Shown here in pieces: positions 1-7,140 of a stretch of 19,330 nt of DNA (positions within the stretch are counted from its first letter, which is position 1; each line of letters opens with the position of its first letter). The notes beneath the pieces are model-generated. The model saw nothing but the letters and a program-made list of their open reading frames with translations, was not told the origin of the DNA and ran no database searches. Origin of the DNA: WLJO01 sp032117595 (GTDB lineage Bacteria; Actinomycetota; Acidimicrobiia; Acidimicrobiales; Ilumatobacteraceae); assembly GCA_032117595.1 (NCBI GenBank), contig JAULYZ010000085.1, forward strand, positions 1 through 19,330, read 5' to 3'. Made by a program: the position numbers and the translations under genes.

Positions 1-1
1 C

Positions 2-475
2 ATCGTGCAACGGCTTTGCGCCCTCGTTGCCTGGGCACCGAACCACAAGCGCACCTGGCCCTGGCACCTTGCTGTGGTGAGCGGCAACGGGCGGGCGCTG
101 CTCGGCGCTGCGTTCGCCGACGACCAGGCCGACGACGGGGAGACCGACACCGCCCGCCTCGACAAGACACGTCGCAAGTACGCCAGGGCCACCGTATGCA
201 TCGTGGTGGGCTCGACCACCGACTCGTCCCCCGAGCGCAGCGGCGAGAACCGCGACGCTGTCGCGGCCGGCATCCAGAACCTGCTGCTCGGGGCCACTGC
301 GCTGGGCCTCACGAGCTTCTGGTCGTCGCCGCCGTCGCGTCGCGGCCGCCGCACGCTCGACCTCTGCGGGTTCCCGAGCACCGCCGAACTCGTCGGAGTG
401 ATCTACCTCGGTTGGCCGAGCGGCACGGCCGAGACACCCGAGCGTCCACCGTTGCACACGCACACCGTGCGCTGA
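2..475 (+). CDS. Nitroreductase family protein, 5' end outside the window
   Basis: This is the C-terminal part of a nitroreductase-fold (FMN-dependent oxidoreductase) protein; about 157 residues are visible. Seen: an APNHKRTWPWHLAVV segment near the beginning, which in YdjA/NfnB-type nitroreductases follows the N-terminal RRS FMN-binding stretch; a KYARATVCIVVGS beta strand; ENRDAVAAGIQNLLLGATALGLTSFWSS, matching the family's helix of AAA-x-QNLLLAA-x-LGLGS type; and a VGVIYLGWPSG end. The reading frame is open to the left edge and the usual N-terminal 30-50 residues are missing, so the GTG at 5 is probably internal and the true start lies outside. Known for the family: NAD(P)H-dependent reduction of nitro compounds, quinones or flavin-like substrates. 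The substrate cannot be inferred. The next gene starts 59 bp downstream on the same strand. Confidence 0.8.
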   Translation: MVQRLCALVAWAPNHKRTWPWHLAVVSGNGRALLGAAFADDQADDGETDTARLDKTRRKYARATVCIVVGSTTDSSPERSGENRDAVAAGIQNLLLGATALGLTSFWSSPPSRRGRRTLDLCGFPSTAELVGVIYLGWPSGTAETPERPPLHTHTVR

Positions 476-522
476 ACCGCCCGATCTCGGTCAACCGGAC
501 GCAATTCGCCCCGGCGATCCAG

Positions 523-528
523 CACAAT
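523..528 (+). promoter_or_regulatory. Possible -10 hexamer for the thioesterase gene
   Basis: CACAAT lies 6 nt before the GTG at 535, resembling the start-proximal -10 elements seen at other genes in this window (TANNNT plus 7 nt). Here the first base deviates and the spacing is one short, so the call is weak. No ribosome binding site is seen for this GTG. Confidence 0.3.
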
Positions 529-534
529 GCAGGG

Positions 535-1386
535 GTGCCCGACGCACTCGACGACCTCATCACCCTGCTCGACCTCGAGGCGATCGAGGTGAACGTGTTC
601 CGAGGCCTGTCCCCGCAGGAGAACCGCCAGCGCGTCTTTGGCGGGCAGGTGGCGGGTCAGGCGCTCGTTGCAGCCGTCCGCACGGTCGACGACCCGGGCC
701 GCCACGTGCACTCGTTGCACGCCTACTTCCTGCGCCCCGGCGACCCGACAGTGCCCATCCTGTATCTCGTCGACCGCATCCGCGACGGCAAGAGCTTCTC
801 CACGCGCCGTGTGGTGGCCATCCAGCACGGACAGGCCATCTTCAACCTGCAGGCAAGTTTCCAGGTGGTCGAGAGCGGGCTCGACCATCACGCCACGATG
901 CCCGAGGTGCCAGCGCCCGAGTCGCTCCCCGACTTCCGCACCCGCATGGCGCCGTACAAGGAACTCCTCGGCGATTGGTACGACCGACCGCGACCCATCG
1001 ACGTCCGTTACGTCGACGGTGGCCCGTTCGACCGCAAGGGAACGCACTCATCGACCCAGCGCGTGTGGTTGCGTGCCGACGGCACCCTGCCCGACAACCC
1101 GGTGCTCCACCACTGCATCGTCACCTACGCCTCCGACATGACGCTGCTCGACACCGTTGCGCTGCCCCACGGCCTCTCCTGGGACGACCAAGGTGTCCAG
1201 ATGGCGAGTCTCGATCATGCGATGTGGTTCCACCGTCCGTTCCGGGCCGACGACTGGTTGCTCTACGACCAGAGCACTCCCTCCACGTCGAACTCCCGGG
1301 GACTCGCCACCGGGTCGATCTACTCCTCCGACGGCCAGTTGGTGGTGACCGTCGTGCAGGAAGGCCTCCTGCGCGTCCACACCTGA
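535..1386 (+). CDS. tesB: Acyl-CoA thioesterase II (TesB-like, double hotdog)
   Basis: Predicted 283-residue TesB-type thioesterase that hydrolyses acyl-CoA to free fatty acid and CoA in the cytoplasm; the length matches the family (about 285). Seen: first hotdog with VFRGLSPQENRQRVFGGQV and VRTVDDPGRHVHSLHAYFLRP near residues 20-65; second hotdog with SLDHAMWFHRPFRADDWLLYD (residues 225-245), STSNSRG, and VVQEGLLR at the end. D227, the Ser/Thr-rich STPSTS stretch and Q275 correspond to the Asp-Thr/Ser-Gln catalytic set known from E. coli TesB. The open frame extends far upstream, but that part is antisense-like arginine-rich translation overlapping the nitroreductase; the GTG at 535 gives the canonical N-terminus (DALDDLITLLDLEAIEVNVF). 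The next gene follows 7 nt after the stop and may be cotranscribed. Confidence 0.9.
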   Translation: MPDALDDLITLLDLEAIEVNVFRGLSPQENRQRVFGGQVAGQALVAAVRTVDDPGRHVHSLHAYFLRPGDPTVPILYLVDRIRDGKSFSTRRVVAIQHGQAIFNLQASFQVVESGLDHHATMPEVPAPESLPDFRTRMAPYKELLGDWYDRPRPIDVRYVDGGPFDRKGTHSSTQRVWLRADGTLPDNPVLHHCIVTYASDMTLLDTVALPHGLSWDDQGVQMASLDHAMWFHRPFRADDWLLYDQSTPSTSNSRGLATGSIYSSDGQLVVTVVQEGLLRVHT

Positions 1387-1393
1387 CCTTGCG

Positions 1394-2689
1394 ATGACGT
1401 CGAGACCCATCCTCACCGTTCGCAGCGCCGTCGTCGCCCTCGCAGCGTGCCTTGCAGCAGCGGCGTGCTCCTCCGACTCGTCCAGCGAGCCGGCAACCAC
1501 GCCGGCGCTCACCACGGCACCGGGGAACTCCAGCGGAGCATCTCCGGTCACCGAACCGCCCGATGCATCGTCGCCTGTCGGTTCCACGGGAACGAGCACC
1601 TCCGAACCCGACCCCGACCTCACGCTCGCCCCAGAGGACATCCGACTCGCACTCGTCGAGGCCGGGAGGGTGGAGCAACCCACGGCATTCGCTGCGCGCC
1701 CGGGTGACACAACGCTCTTCGTCGCCTCGCAGCCCGGAACGGTGTACGCATTGCGGGCGGGCAGCGAACCGGTGGTGGTTGCCAACCTCGTCGAGCGGAT
1801 CAGATCCGGCGGGGAGGAGGGACTCCTCGGGCTCGCGTTCCGGCCCGACGGGGACGAGGCCTACGCCTACTACACCGACCTCAACGGAGACCTACAGGTC
1901 GATGCCTTCCCGGTGGACGCCGACGGAATCTTCGACACCGAGGCGCGTCGACCTCTCATCAACATTGCTCACCCCGGTCGTTCCAACCACAACGGTGGTC
2001 AGCTCGTCGTCGACGGCGCGGGTCTGCTCTACATCGGTACCGGCGACGGCGGGGGCTCGGGTGATCCCGGGCGTCACGCACTCGACCGGTCCTCGCTGCT
2101 CGGCAAGGTGCTGCGCATCGACCCCCGGGCTGATGGCGCTGCCCCGTACCGGATCCCGCCCGACAATCCGTTCGTCGACGAGGCAGGCGTACGCGGCGAG
2201 ATCTGGTCGTACGGCCTGCGGAATCCGTGGCGCGTCTCGTTCGACCGGGCGACGGGCGACTTCTGGCTCGGCGACGTCGGGGAGCGCAAGATCGAAGAGA
2301 TCAATCTCGTGCGCGCCGCCGACGGGGCCGGGAAGGCCTCGAACTTCGGGTGGAGTGCCTACGAGGGATCCCGCCGCTACCACGACGACCAGGAAGCCGA
2401 CGGCTCGATCAAGCCGGTGCACCAGTACGAGCACCAAGGCAACTCGGCATCGGTCACGGGCGGGTTCGTGTACCGCGGCAACGACATCCCCTCGCTGTAC
2501 GGCGCCTACGTGTTCGGCGACCAAGTCCGCAGCACGCTGTGGGCCCTGCGGCTCACGTCGTCCGGCAAGGCCAAAGTGGCTCAGATCGGTGGGGTCGAGA
2601 CGGTCTCGTCATTCGGCGAGGACAACGACGGCGAGCTGTACGCGCTGTCGTACACGCGCGGCATCGTCTACCGCATCGTGGGTGCGTGA
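1394..2689 (+). CDS. PQQ-dependent sugar dehydrogenase-like lipoprotein (GSDH family)
   Basis: A 431-residue secreted protein of the glucose/sorbosone dehydrogenase beta-propeller family. Seen: an N-terminal hydrophobic signal (residues about 8-24) ending in a lipobox with C25, then a Ser/Thr/Pro-rich linker to about residue 75, and a six-bladed propeller region with the family landmarks: EEGLLGLAFRPD, SNHNGGQLVVDG (the His corresponding to the catalytic base of soluble glucose dehydrogenase), GTGDGGGSGDPG, LLGKVLRIDPR, WSYGLRNPWRVSFD, WLGDVGERKIEEINLV, NFGWSAYEG, and GGFVYRG. Known for the family: oxidation of aldoses or other sugars with PQQ as cofactor; many members have unknown substrates and PQQ binding is not certain. 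It probably acts outside the membrane, lipid-anchored. ATG chosen because it gives the signal peptide directly. It follows tesB by 7 nt without a clear ribosome binding site and ends 4 nt from the convergent crotonase gene. Confidence 0.85.
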   Translation: MTSRPILTVRSAVVALAACLAAAACSSDSSSEPATTPALTTAPGNSSGASPVTEPPDASSPVGSTGTSTSEPDPDLTLAPEDIRLALVEAGRVEQPTAFAARPGDTTLFVASQPGTVYALRAGSEPVVVANLVERIRSGGEEGLLGLAFRPDGDEAYAYYTDLNGDLQVDAFPVDADGIFDTEARRPLINIAHPGRSNHNGGQLVVDGAGLLYIGTGDGGGSGDPGRHALDRSSLLGKVLRIDPRADGAAPYRIPPDNPFVDEAGVRGEIWSYGLRNPWRVSFDRATGDFWLGDVGERKIEEINLVRAADGAGKASNFGWSAYEGSRRYHDDQEADGSIKPVHQYEHQGNSASVTGGFVYRGNDIPSLYGAYVFGDQVRSTLWALRLTSSGKAKVAQIGGVETVSSFGEDNDGELYALSYTRGIVYRIVGA

Positions 2690-2693
2690 TCGA

Positions 2694-3485
2694 TCAGCGC
2701 CCGGCGTATGTTGCGGGCCGCTTCTCCAGGAAGCTGCGCACACCCTCGCGGTGATCCTCGGTCTGGAAGAGCCGGCCGAGCGTGGACGACACCCACTCGC
2801 CGAGATCCCGCCAATCGGGGTCGAGCGCGCGACGGAGACCAGCCTTTAGCGCTCGGACCGCAAGCGGCGGATTCGCGGCAATCCGCTCGGCGAGCGCGGT
2901 CGCAGTGTTCATGAGCTCGTCGTGCGGCACCACGCGTGACACGAGGCCGATCTCCTTGGCCTCGGGCGCACCGATGATGTCACCGATAAACACGAGCTCT
3001 GCAGCCTTCTCGCGGCCCACGAGTTGTGCCAGGCGACCGAGACCGCAGATGTCGGTGACGAGACCGCGCAGCACGAACAACTCACCGAACCGCGCCTTCT
3101 CGCTGGCGACCCGGATGTCGGCCATCATCGCAAGCTCCATCCCCCAACCCACTGCGGCGCCGTTCACCGCAGCGATCACCGGGACGTTCGTGTGCAACAG
3201 CGCGTCGGCGGCGGGGGTGAGGCGAGGTGCTCGCGCCCCGGCGAGCGGTGCTGCACCCTCTGCTCCACCACCCATCACCTGCTTGACATCGTCGCCCGAG
3301 CAGAACGTGGGGTCGGCCCCGGTGACGATGAGACAGCGGACACCATCGGGCTCGGCTGCCCGCGTCAGCCGCTCGAGTTCTGCGTACATCTCCCAGGTGA
3401 GCGCGTTGCGCGACTCAGGTCGGTTGAGGGTGATCACCCCCACATCGCCGCGACGATCCCAGGTGACATCGGTGAACGCCGTCAT
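2694..3485 (-). CDS. Enoyl-CoA hydratase/isomerase family protein (crotonase fold)
   Basis: A 263-residue crotonase superfamily protein acting on acyl-CoA thioesters. Seen: LNRPESRNALT near residue 20; oxyanion-hole segments TGADPTFCSGDDVKQV (55-70) and AAVNGAAVGWGMELAMMADI (105-124); a C-terminal REGVRSFLEKRPATY typical of enoyl-CoA hydratases. E117 corresponds to catalytic Glu144 of rat hydratase, but the position of Glu164 (in FGQPE) reads FGELF, with F137 in its place. It may therefore be an isomerase, a hydrolase or another crotonase rather than a classical hydratase. The open frame begins at 3599, but the ATG at 3485 is preferred: it forms an ATGA overlap with the stop codon of mreB, and the family N-terminus starts here. 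It is the last gene of the moaE-mreB unit. Confidence 0.85.
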   Translation of the reverse strand: MTAFTDVTWDRRGDVGVITLNRPESRNALTWEMYAELERLTRAAEPDGVRCLIVTGADPTFCSGDDVKQVMGGGAEGAAPLAGARAPRLTPAADALLHTNVPVIAAVNGAAVGWGMELAMMADIRVASEKARFGELFVLRGLVTDICGLGRLAQLVGREKAAELVFIGDIIGAPEAKEIGLVSRVVPHDELMNTATALAERIAANPPLAVRALKAGLRRALDPDWRDLGEWVSSTLGRLFQTEDHREGVRSFLEKRPATYAGR

Positions 3486-4486
3486 CGTCTCGCTCCCATG
3501 AACATGTTCTTCAGTGCGTCGTAGTGCTCGATGCAGTGCCCGGCACCGAGCACCACAGCCTCGAGCGGCATCGCCGACATGCGTACCGGAACCCGGCAAT
3601 CACGCTCGATGCGCTCCTTGAGGCCGCGCAGCATCGCTCCGCCCCCCACGAGGTGAACGCCACGGGCGATGAAATCCTGGGCGAGCTCGGGCGGCGCCTT
3701 CGCCAGACAGCGCTGCACCGACTGAACGATGGTGGTCACCACGTCGTCGATGGCAAGGCGAACCTCCTCGGGCGTGAAGAGCACCGTCTTGGGGAGACCC
3801 GTGGTGAGGTCGCGGCCGCGTACCTCTGCCTGCACGTCGTCGGTGGTGGGGTCAGCGGAACCGATCGCGATCTTGATCTCCTCGGCGGTCCGCTCCCCGA
3901 TCGCCACGCCGTGTTCGCGGCGGGCAAAGCCCTGAATGGCCACGTCGATGTCGAAACTCCCGACACGCACGGCCTCGAGCGACACCACACCGCCGAGGCT
4001 GATCACAGCGGTCTCGCAGGTTCCGCCGCCGATGTCGATCACCATGTTGCCGACCGGCTCGTCGATGGGGAGATCGGCACCGATTGCCGCTGCGAGCGGC
4101 TGCTCGATGAGTTGGGCATCAGCGGCTCCGGCACGCCGAGCCGCGTCGGTGACGGCCCGGCGCTCCACCTCGGTGATCGCCGACGGGACGCAGATCACCA
4201 CCTTGGGGCGATTCCACCGTGTCACGCCGACCCGCTGCAGGAGGAGCCGGATCATCCGCTCGGTGATGTCGAAGTCGGTGATCGCTCCGCCCCGGAGCGG
4301 TCGGACCGCAACGATGTATCCAGGCGTGCGCCCGATCATCTGCCAGGCCTCGCGTCCGGTGGCAAGCACCTCTCCGGTCTGACGGTTGAGCGCAATCACC
4401 GAGGGCTCGTTCAGCACGATGCCCCGACCCTTCATGTAGACGAGGGTGTTGGCGGTGCCCAGATCGATCGCGAGGTCACGCGCCAC
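3482..4486 (-). CDS. mreB: MreB-like rod-shape actin homologue
   Basis: A 334-residue bacterial actin of the MreB/Mbl type. Known role: ATP-dependent filaments under the membrane that organise peptidoglycan synthesis. Seen: phosphate-1 motif DLAIDLGTANTLVY at residues 4-17; TPGYIVAVRPLRGGAITDFD; VCVPSAITEVERRAVTDAA; phosphate-2 motif VIDIGGGTCETAVISLGG; GVAIGERTAEEIKIAIGSA; adenosine motif LVGGGAMLRGL. Length is normal for MreB. The stretch VRVGSFDIDVAIQGFARRE differs from the usual VGGDKxDEAI, so it may be a divergent paralogue. The frame is open to 4546, but the GTG at 4486 gives the canonical N-terminus and has GGGGAAG about 9 nt upstream. It overlaps the 3' end of moaE by 11 bp and the crotonase start by 4 bp. 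No mreC, mreD or rodA follows, which is unusual. Confidence 0.9.
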   Translation of the reverse strand: MARDLAIDLGTANTLVYMKGRGIVLNEPSVIALNRQTGEVLATGREAWQMIGRTPGYIVAVRPLRGGAITDFDITERMIRLLLQRVGVTRWNRPKVVICVPSAITEVERRAVTDAARRAGAADAQLIEQPLAAAIGADLPIDEPVGNMVIDIGGGTCETAVISLGGVVSLEAVRVGSFDIDVAIQGFARREHGVAIGERTAEEIKIAIGSADPTTDDVQAEVRGRDLTTGLPKTVLFTPEEVRLAIDDVVTTIVQSVQRCLAKAPPELAQDFIARGVHLVGGGAMLRGLKERIERDCRVPVRMSAMPLEAVVLGAGHCIEHYDALKNMFMGARR

Positions 4487-4979
4487 GGTCGTTGGCTTCC
4501 CCGCCGGCCGAGGGAACGCTCGACACCGGTTGCGGCGCCACCGCACGCGTGCCCCAGTCGGACCCGCCGTCCCAGGTCTCGTGCTTCCAGATCGGGGCGC
4601 TCGCCTTCAGCGCATCGATACCGAACCGCGCGGCCTCGAAGGCCTCCGGCCGGTGCGGGGACGACACAACGACCAACACCGTCGATTCGGTGACCTGCAT
4701 CTCGCCGAGCCGGTGCAGCACCGCAATGCGACCCAGGTCGGGCCATCGCTTGCGCATCTCGTCGGCGATCTCGGCGAAGCGACGTCCGCACTGCTCCTCA
4801 TAGGCCTCGTAGGCGAGTGAGCTCACGCCGTCTCGACCGTCGGCATGATCCCGGACGGTTCCCGAGAAGAGCACTACAGCCCCGCAGTCGCCACGAACTG
4901 CCCAGTCATAGACGGAGCCCACCGGGAGTTCCTCGGTGGTGAGCGCAATCCACGTATCGCCCGACGACGGCAACAGCAC
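4476..4979 (-). CDS. moaE: Molybdopterin synthase catalytic subunit MoaE
   Basis: A 167-residue MoaE homologue. Known role: with thiocarboxylated MoaD it inserts dithiolene sulfurs into cyclic pyranopterin (precursor Z) to make molybdopterin. Seen: GDCGAVVLFSGTVRDHADGR (30-49), LAYEAYEEQC, IAVLHRLGEMQVTESTVLVVVSSPHR (85-110), and the active-site stretch DALKASAPIWKHETWDGG, where K125 and K132 correspond to E. coli K119 and K126. A C-terminal tail of about 20 residues, rich in Pro/Ser/Ala, extends past the family end. The frame is open to 5456, but the upstream part is antisense to the divergent PDZ gene. The GTG at 4979 is favoured because TACGCT stands exactly 7 nt before it, the leaderless arrangement seen repeatedly here. 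No moaD or other moa gene is in the window. Confidence 0.9.
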   Translation of the reverse strand: MLLPSSGDTWIALTTEELPVGSVYDWAVRGDCGAVVLFSGTVRDHADGRDGVSSLAYEAYEEQCGRRFAEIADEMRKRWPDLGRIAVLHRLGEMQVTESTVLVVVSSPHRPEAFEAARFGIDALKASAPIWKHETWDGGSDWGTRAVAPQPVSSVPSAGGEANDRGA

Positions 4980-4986
4980 GACCCGC

Positions 4987-4992
4987 AGCGTA
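4987..4992 (-). promoter_or_regulatory. -10 hexamer of a leaderless promoter for moaE
   Basis: TACGCT on the minus strand, followed by 7 nt (GCGGGTC) and the GTG start at 4979. With a -10 this close, transcription would start at or next to the start codon, giving a leaderless mRNA. No good -35 hexamer and no ribosome binding site are visible. It lies back to back with the promoter of the divergent PDZ gene. Confidence 0.6.
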
Positions 4993-5053
4993 GCCGTCGG
5001 AGGTAGGGCGCCATCCGGCGCGGCCGCGCCGACACTCGCAGGATTGTCGTGAC

Positions 5054-5059
5054 TAGCCT
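5054..5059 (+). promoter_or_regulatory. -10 hexamer of a leaderless promoter for the PDZ protein gene
   Basis: TAGCCT followed by 8 nt (CTCGGCCC) and the GTG at 5068; no ribosome binding site precedes the GTG. The arrangement matches the start-proximal -10 elements of moaE, the SDR gene, the aldolase gene and others, with one base more spacing. Confidence 0.5.
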
Positions 5060-5067
5060 CTCGGCCC

Positions 5068-6159
5068 GTGAGCGGAGACCAGTGGGACGACGACGGACCC
5101 GAATTCTCGAGTCCCCTCCCGCTCGGTGAGCGCACGTGGCGCCATCCCTCCGAACTCGGGGCCGGCCCTGCGGCATTTGCGCCTGCACCGGTGCGGGCAA
5201 CCCGGGTGGCAGCAGTCGGCATCTCGATCGCTGTCCTCGCACTCGTGGTGGGCCTTGCCCGTCTGCTCGCCCCCTCGTCAGGCGCCTCGGTCACTCGGGT
5301 TGCCAGCGGCGATGCACGGGTCGACTCCGTGACGCCGGGCGACCAACTCTCCCCCACCTCGAGTGTCGACCGCAACGACACCGGGGCGTCCACCTCCTCT
5401 GCGCCACCGTCGCCCTCGATCTCGCGCCTCGGCGCCCAGTCACTCTCCACACTCATGCTGGCGGGATCCGGGCGCGCAGCGGTTCCCGTCGGCGATGGTC
5501 GTCACGCGCTCACCACCGCTGGATCCCTGCGGCCCGGCGAGATCATCGAGGTGCTCACCGCCGACGGCTCGGTGATCCCCGCAGAGGTCGTCACCGTCAT
5601 CAGCGATCGCAACATCGCCGTCCTTGCGCTGAGCCAGCGCGTCCGCTGCGAGATTCGCACCATCGCCACCGAAGCACCCGCCGATGGCGAGCACGTAGTG
5701 GTCGGCCTGAGCGGTATGGATGCCTATATCCGCATGACACCAACAGGACCCGTGATCGACGGGGGGCTCTCGCTGCTGGAGGGCGAGCCCGTGATCGACG
5801 ACCGCGGCCGTCTCCTCGGCCTCATTGCACGCGGCTCCGATGGCTCTGCGCAAGTCGTGATGATTCCCGCAATCGCGGCGCTCCGCTCGTCGGTGCTCGT
5901 CATCGATGTGTGGCTCGGACTGCGGTTCGAGACCGACTCCCTGCGCGTCCTCGAGGCGCAGCCGGGGTCCCCGGCTGCTGCCACCGGGGTGCTCGCCGGC
6001 GACGTGTTGCGCGCGCTCGACGGCCGCGAACTCAGGAGCATCGACGACCTGTGGACTGCGCTCGCCCGACTCGACGCAGGGGATGCAGTCGGCCTCGTGG
6101 TGATGCGCGACGGGATCGAACAGGAACTGGTCGTGGAGTTGGTGTCACGCCCGACGTGA
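5068..6159 (+). CDS. Membrane-anchored HtrA-like pseudoprotease with PDZ domain
   Basis: A 363-residue protein. Seen: an N-terminal cytoplasmic stretch with LGERTWRHPSELG (19-31), a motif recurring in actinobacterial trypsin-like membrane proteins; one transmembrane helix at about 46-68; a Ser/Thr/Pro-rich linker (70-120); a trypsin-like beta-barrel region at about 125-275; and a C-terminal PDZ domain (about 282-361) with LRVLEAQPGSPAAATGVLAGDVLRALDGREL. Where HtrA proteases have the His, Asp and GNSGGP Ser, this protein has ALTTAGSL (148-154), DRNIAVLAL (180-188) and EGEPVID (238-244), so all three catalytic residues appear absent. It probably binds peptides or partners outside the membrane without cleaving. 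GTG 5068 is chosen from the -10/start spacing and the WRHPSE N-terminus. Its last 15 bp overlap the convergent SDR gene. Confidence 0.8.
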   Translation: MSGDQWDDDGPEFSSPLPLGERTWRHPSELGAGPAAFAPAPVRATRVAAVGISIAVLALVVGLARLLAPSSGASVTRVASGDARVDSVTPGDQLSPTSSVDRNDTGASTSSAPPSPSISRLGAQSLSTLMLAGSGRAAVPVGDGRHALTTAGSLRPGEIIEVLTADGSVIPAEVVTVISDRNIAVLALSQRVRCEIRTIATEAPADGEHVVVGLSGMDAYIRMTPTGPVIDGGLSLLEGEPVIDDRGRLLGLIARGSDGSAQVVMIPAIAALRSSVLVIDVWLGLRFETDSLRVLEAQPGSPAAATGVLAGDVLRALDGRELRSIDDLWTALARLDAGDAVGLVVMRDGIEQELVVELVSRPT

Positions 6160-7116
6160 CCGGCGTACTGCGCCGATCACCGCTGTCACTGCGGTGATCA
6201 AGACCACCACCATCGCGCCGAGTGCCAGTTCCTGCTTGCGCTTGGGCGTCAGCATGGTCCACCACCGTTCCTCGGTGGCCTCCACGTAGCTCTGCTCGTT
6301 GGTCACCGTCGGCTGCCAGCCAGCCTGACGGATACGGTCGTTCGAGACGAGCCACGGGTGGCGCAGGTACGGCATCAGCCCGGGTGGGAGCGGTCCGCGC
6401 TGGAACCGCCAACTCAGGTGAGCGATGACGTCCGACACCCGATCGGGAACCTTGATGCGAGGACCCTGACCCGACAGCGCTCGGACGCGCTCTCCGGTAA
6501 CCCAAGAATCAGGCGCCACGTTGAACACACCGTCGAGACCGCACCGGACCGTAAGACCGACCGCCTCGACCAGATCGTCGATGTGCAGGAACTGCGCCGG
6601 CGCATCGTCCTCCCCGAAGCGGTGACCCATTCCTGCGGCAAGCGCCCGCACCACGCTGCTCGGGTTCGACGAAGCGACCCAGAGCACGGGACGGAGCACC
6701 GCCACCCGACGTTGCTCACCGCCCTGTGCCCACGCATCGACGAGTTCCTCGACCTGGGCAAGCTGGTGGGCGAATGTGAAGGAGGCATCGGGCCTCACGG
6801 GCGAGTCCTCGGTGAGCGGAACGGGGTTGTTCGGCCACGCGCCGTAGACCATCGCCGACGACAGCAGCACCAACTGCCGAACCCCCGACTCAACGAGGTG
6901 ATCGAGGAACTCCGGGAGCCCCGCCAACGCATTTGTCTGCCGAGCGGCGAGTGCATCGTGGTCACCGGCCGAGAGGTGGACCACCACGTCGATACCGCGC
7001 AATTCCGAGGCAGTCGCCGTGAGTCCGGCCGCAACCACACTCACCCCGTCCTCGGCGAGCCGCTCCGTCACGCGTCTGCCGAGGTCGGTACTCGCCCCGG
7101 TCAGCAACACTCTCAT
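6145..7116 (-). CDS. NAD-dependent epimerase/SDR-like protein with C-terminal membrane anchor
   Basis: A 323-residue extended-SDR-like protein. Seen: N-terminal Rossmann start MRVLLTGASTDLGRRV, where the TGxxGxxG pattern reads TGASTDLG (6-13) with the middle Gly replaced by Thr; VVVHLSAGD (44-52); LVLLSSAMVYGAW (82-94); FLHIDDLVEAV and VFNVAPDSWVTG, as in NAD(P)-dependent epimerases; and a hydrophobic helix at about 297-317 followed by RRSRRA, which should place the catalytic domain on the cytoplasmic face. Where the YxxxK dyad is expected (before the LAxxEELV helix) the sequence reads SFTFAHQLAQVEELV, so Tyr and Lys seem missing. Activity may be altered or lost. The ATG at 7116 has a -10 hexamer 7 nt upstream. 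The 3' end overlaps the PDZ gene by 15 bp. Confidence 0.8.
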   Translation of the reverse strand: MRVLLTGASTDLGRRVTERLAEDGVSVVAAGLTATASELRGIDVVVHLSAGDHDALAARQTNALAGLPEFLDHLVESGVRQLVLLSSAMVYGAWPNNPVPLTEDSPVRPDASFTFAHQLAQVEELVDAWAQGGEQRRVAVLRPVLWVASSNPSSVVRALAAGMGHRFGEDDAPAQFLHIDDLVEAVGLTVRCGLDGVFNVAPDSWVTGERVRALSGQGPRIKVPDRVSDVIAHLSWRFQRGPLPPGLMPYLRHPWLVSNDRIRQAGWQPTVTNEQSYVEATEERWWTMLTPKRKQELALGAMVVVLITAVTAVIGAVRRSRRA

Positions 7117-7123
7117 CGGCGAC

Positions 7124-7129
7124 ACACTA
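7124..7129 (-). promoter_or_regulatory. -10 hexamer of a leaderless promoter for the SDR gene
   Basis: TAGTGT on the minus strand, then 7 nt (GTCGCCG) and the ATG at 7116. It shares the two bases 7128-7129 with the -10 of the divergent aldolase gene. Confidence 0.6.
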
Positions 7130-7133
7130 CGTT
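7128..7133 (+). promoter_or_regulatory. -10 hexamer of a leaderless promoter for the aldolase gene
   Basis: TACGTT, then 7 nt (CTCCCCC) and the GTG at 7141. No purine-rich ribosome binding site lies in the pyrimidine-rich spacer. It overlaps the opposing -10 of the SDR gene by 2 bp. Confidence 0.6.
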
Positions 7134-7140
7134 CTCCCCC

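Noticed and set aside
1048..1785. Long minus-strand open frame opposite tesB and the sugar dehydrogenase, 245 codons
   Set aside because: High-GC antisense shadow: no recognisable domain, and both overlapping plus-strand genes have clear family motifs in their own frames.
3524..4693. 389-codon plus-strand open frame opposite mreB
   Set aside because: It is the antisense of mreB and moaE; the translation is His/Arg/Asp-rich without motifs, whereas the minus strand encodes a canonical MreB.
5045..5050. TTGTCG as a -35 element for the PDZ gene
   Set aside because: Only 3 bp separate it from TAGCCT; functional -35/-10 spacing is about 16-18 bp.
4980..5456. N-terminal extension of moaE to residue 326
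   Set aside because: This part is antisense to the PDZ gene, has no homologous features and would be twice the MoaE length; a start-proximal promoter supports GTG 4979.
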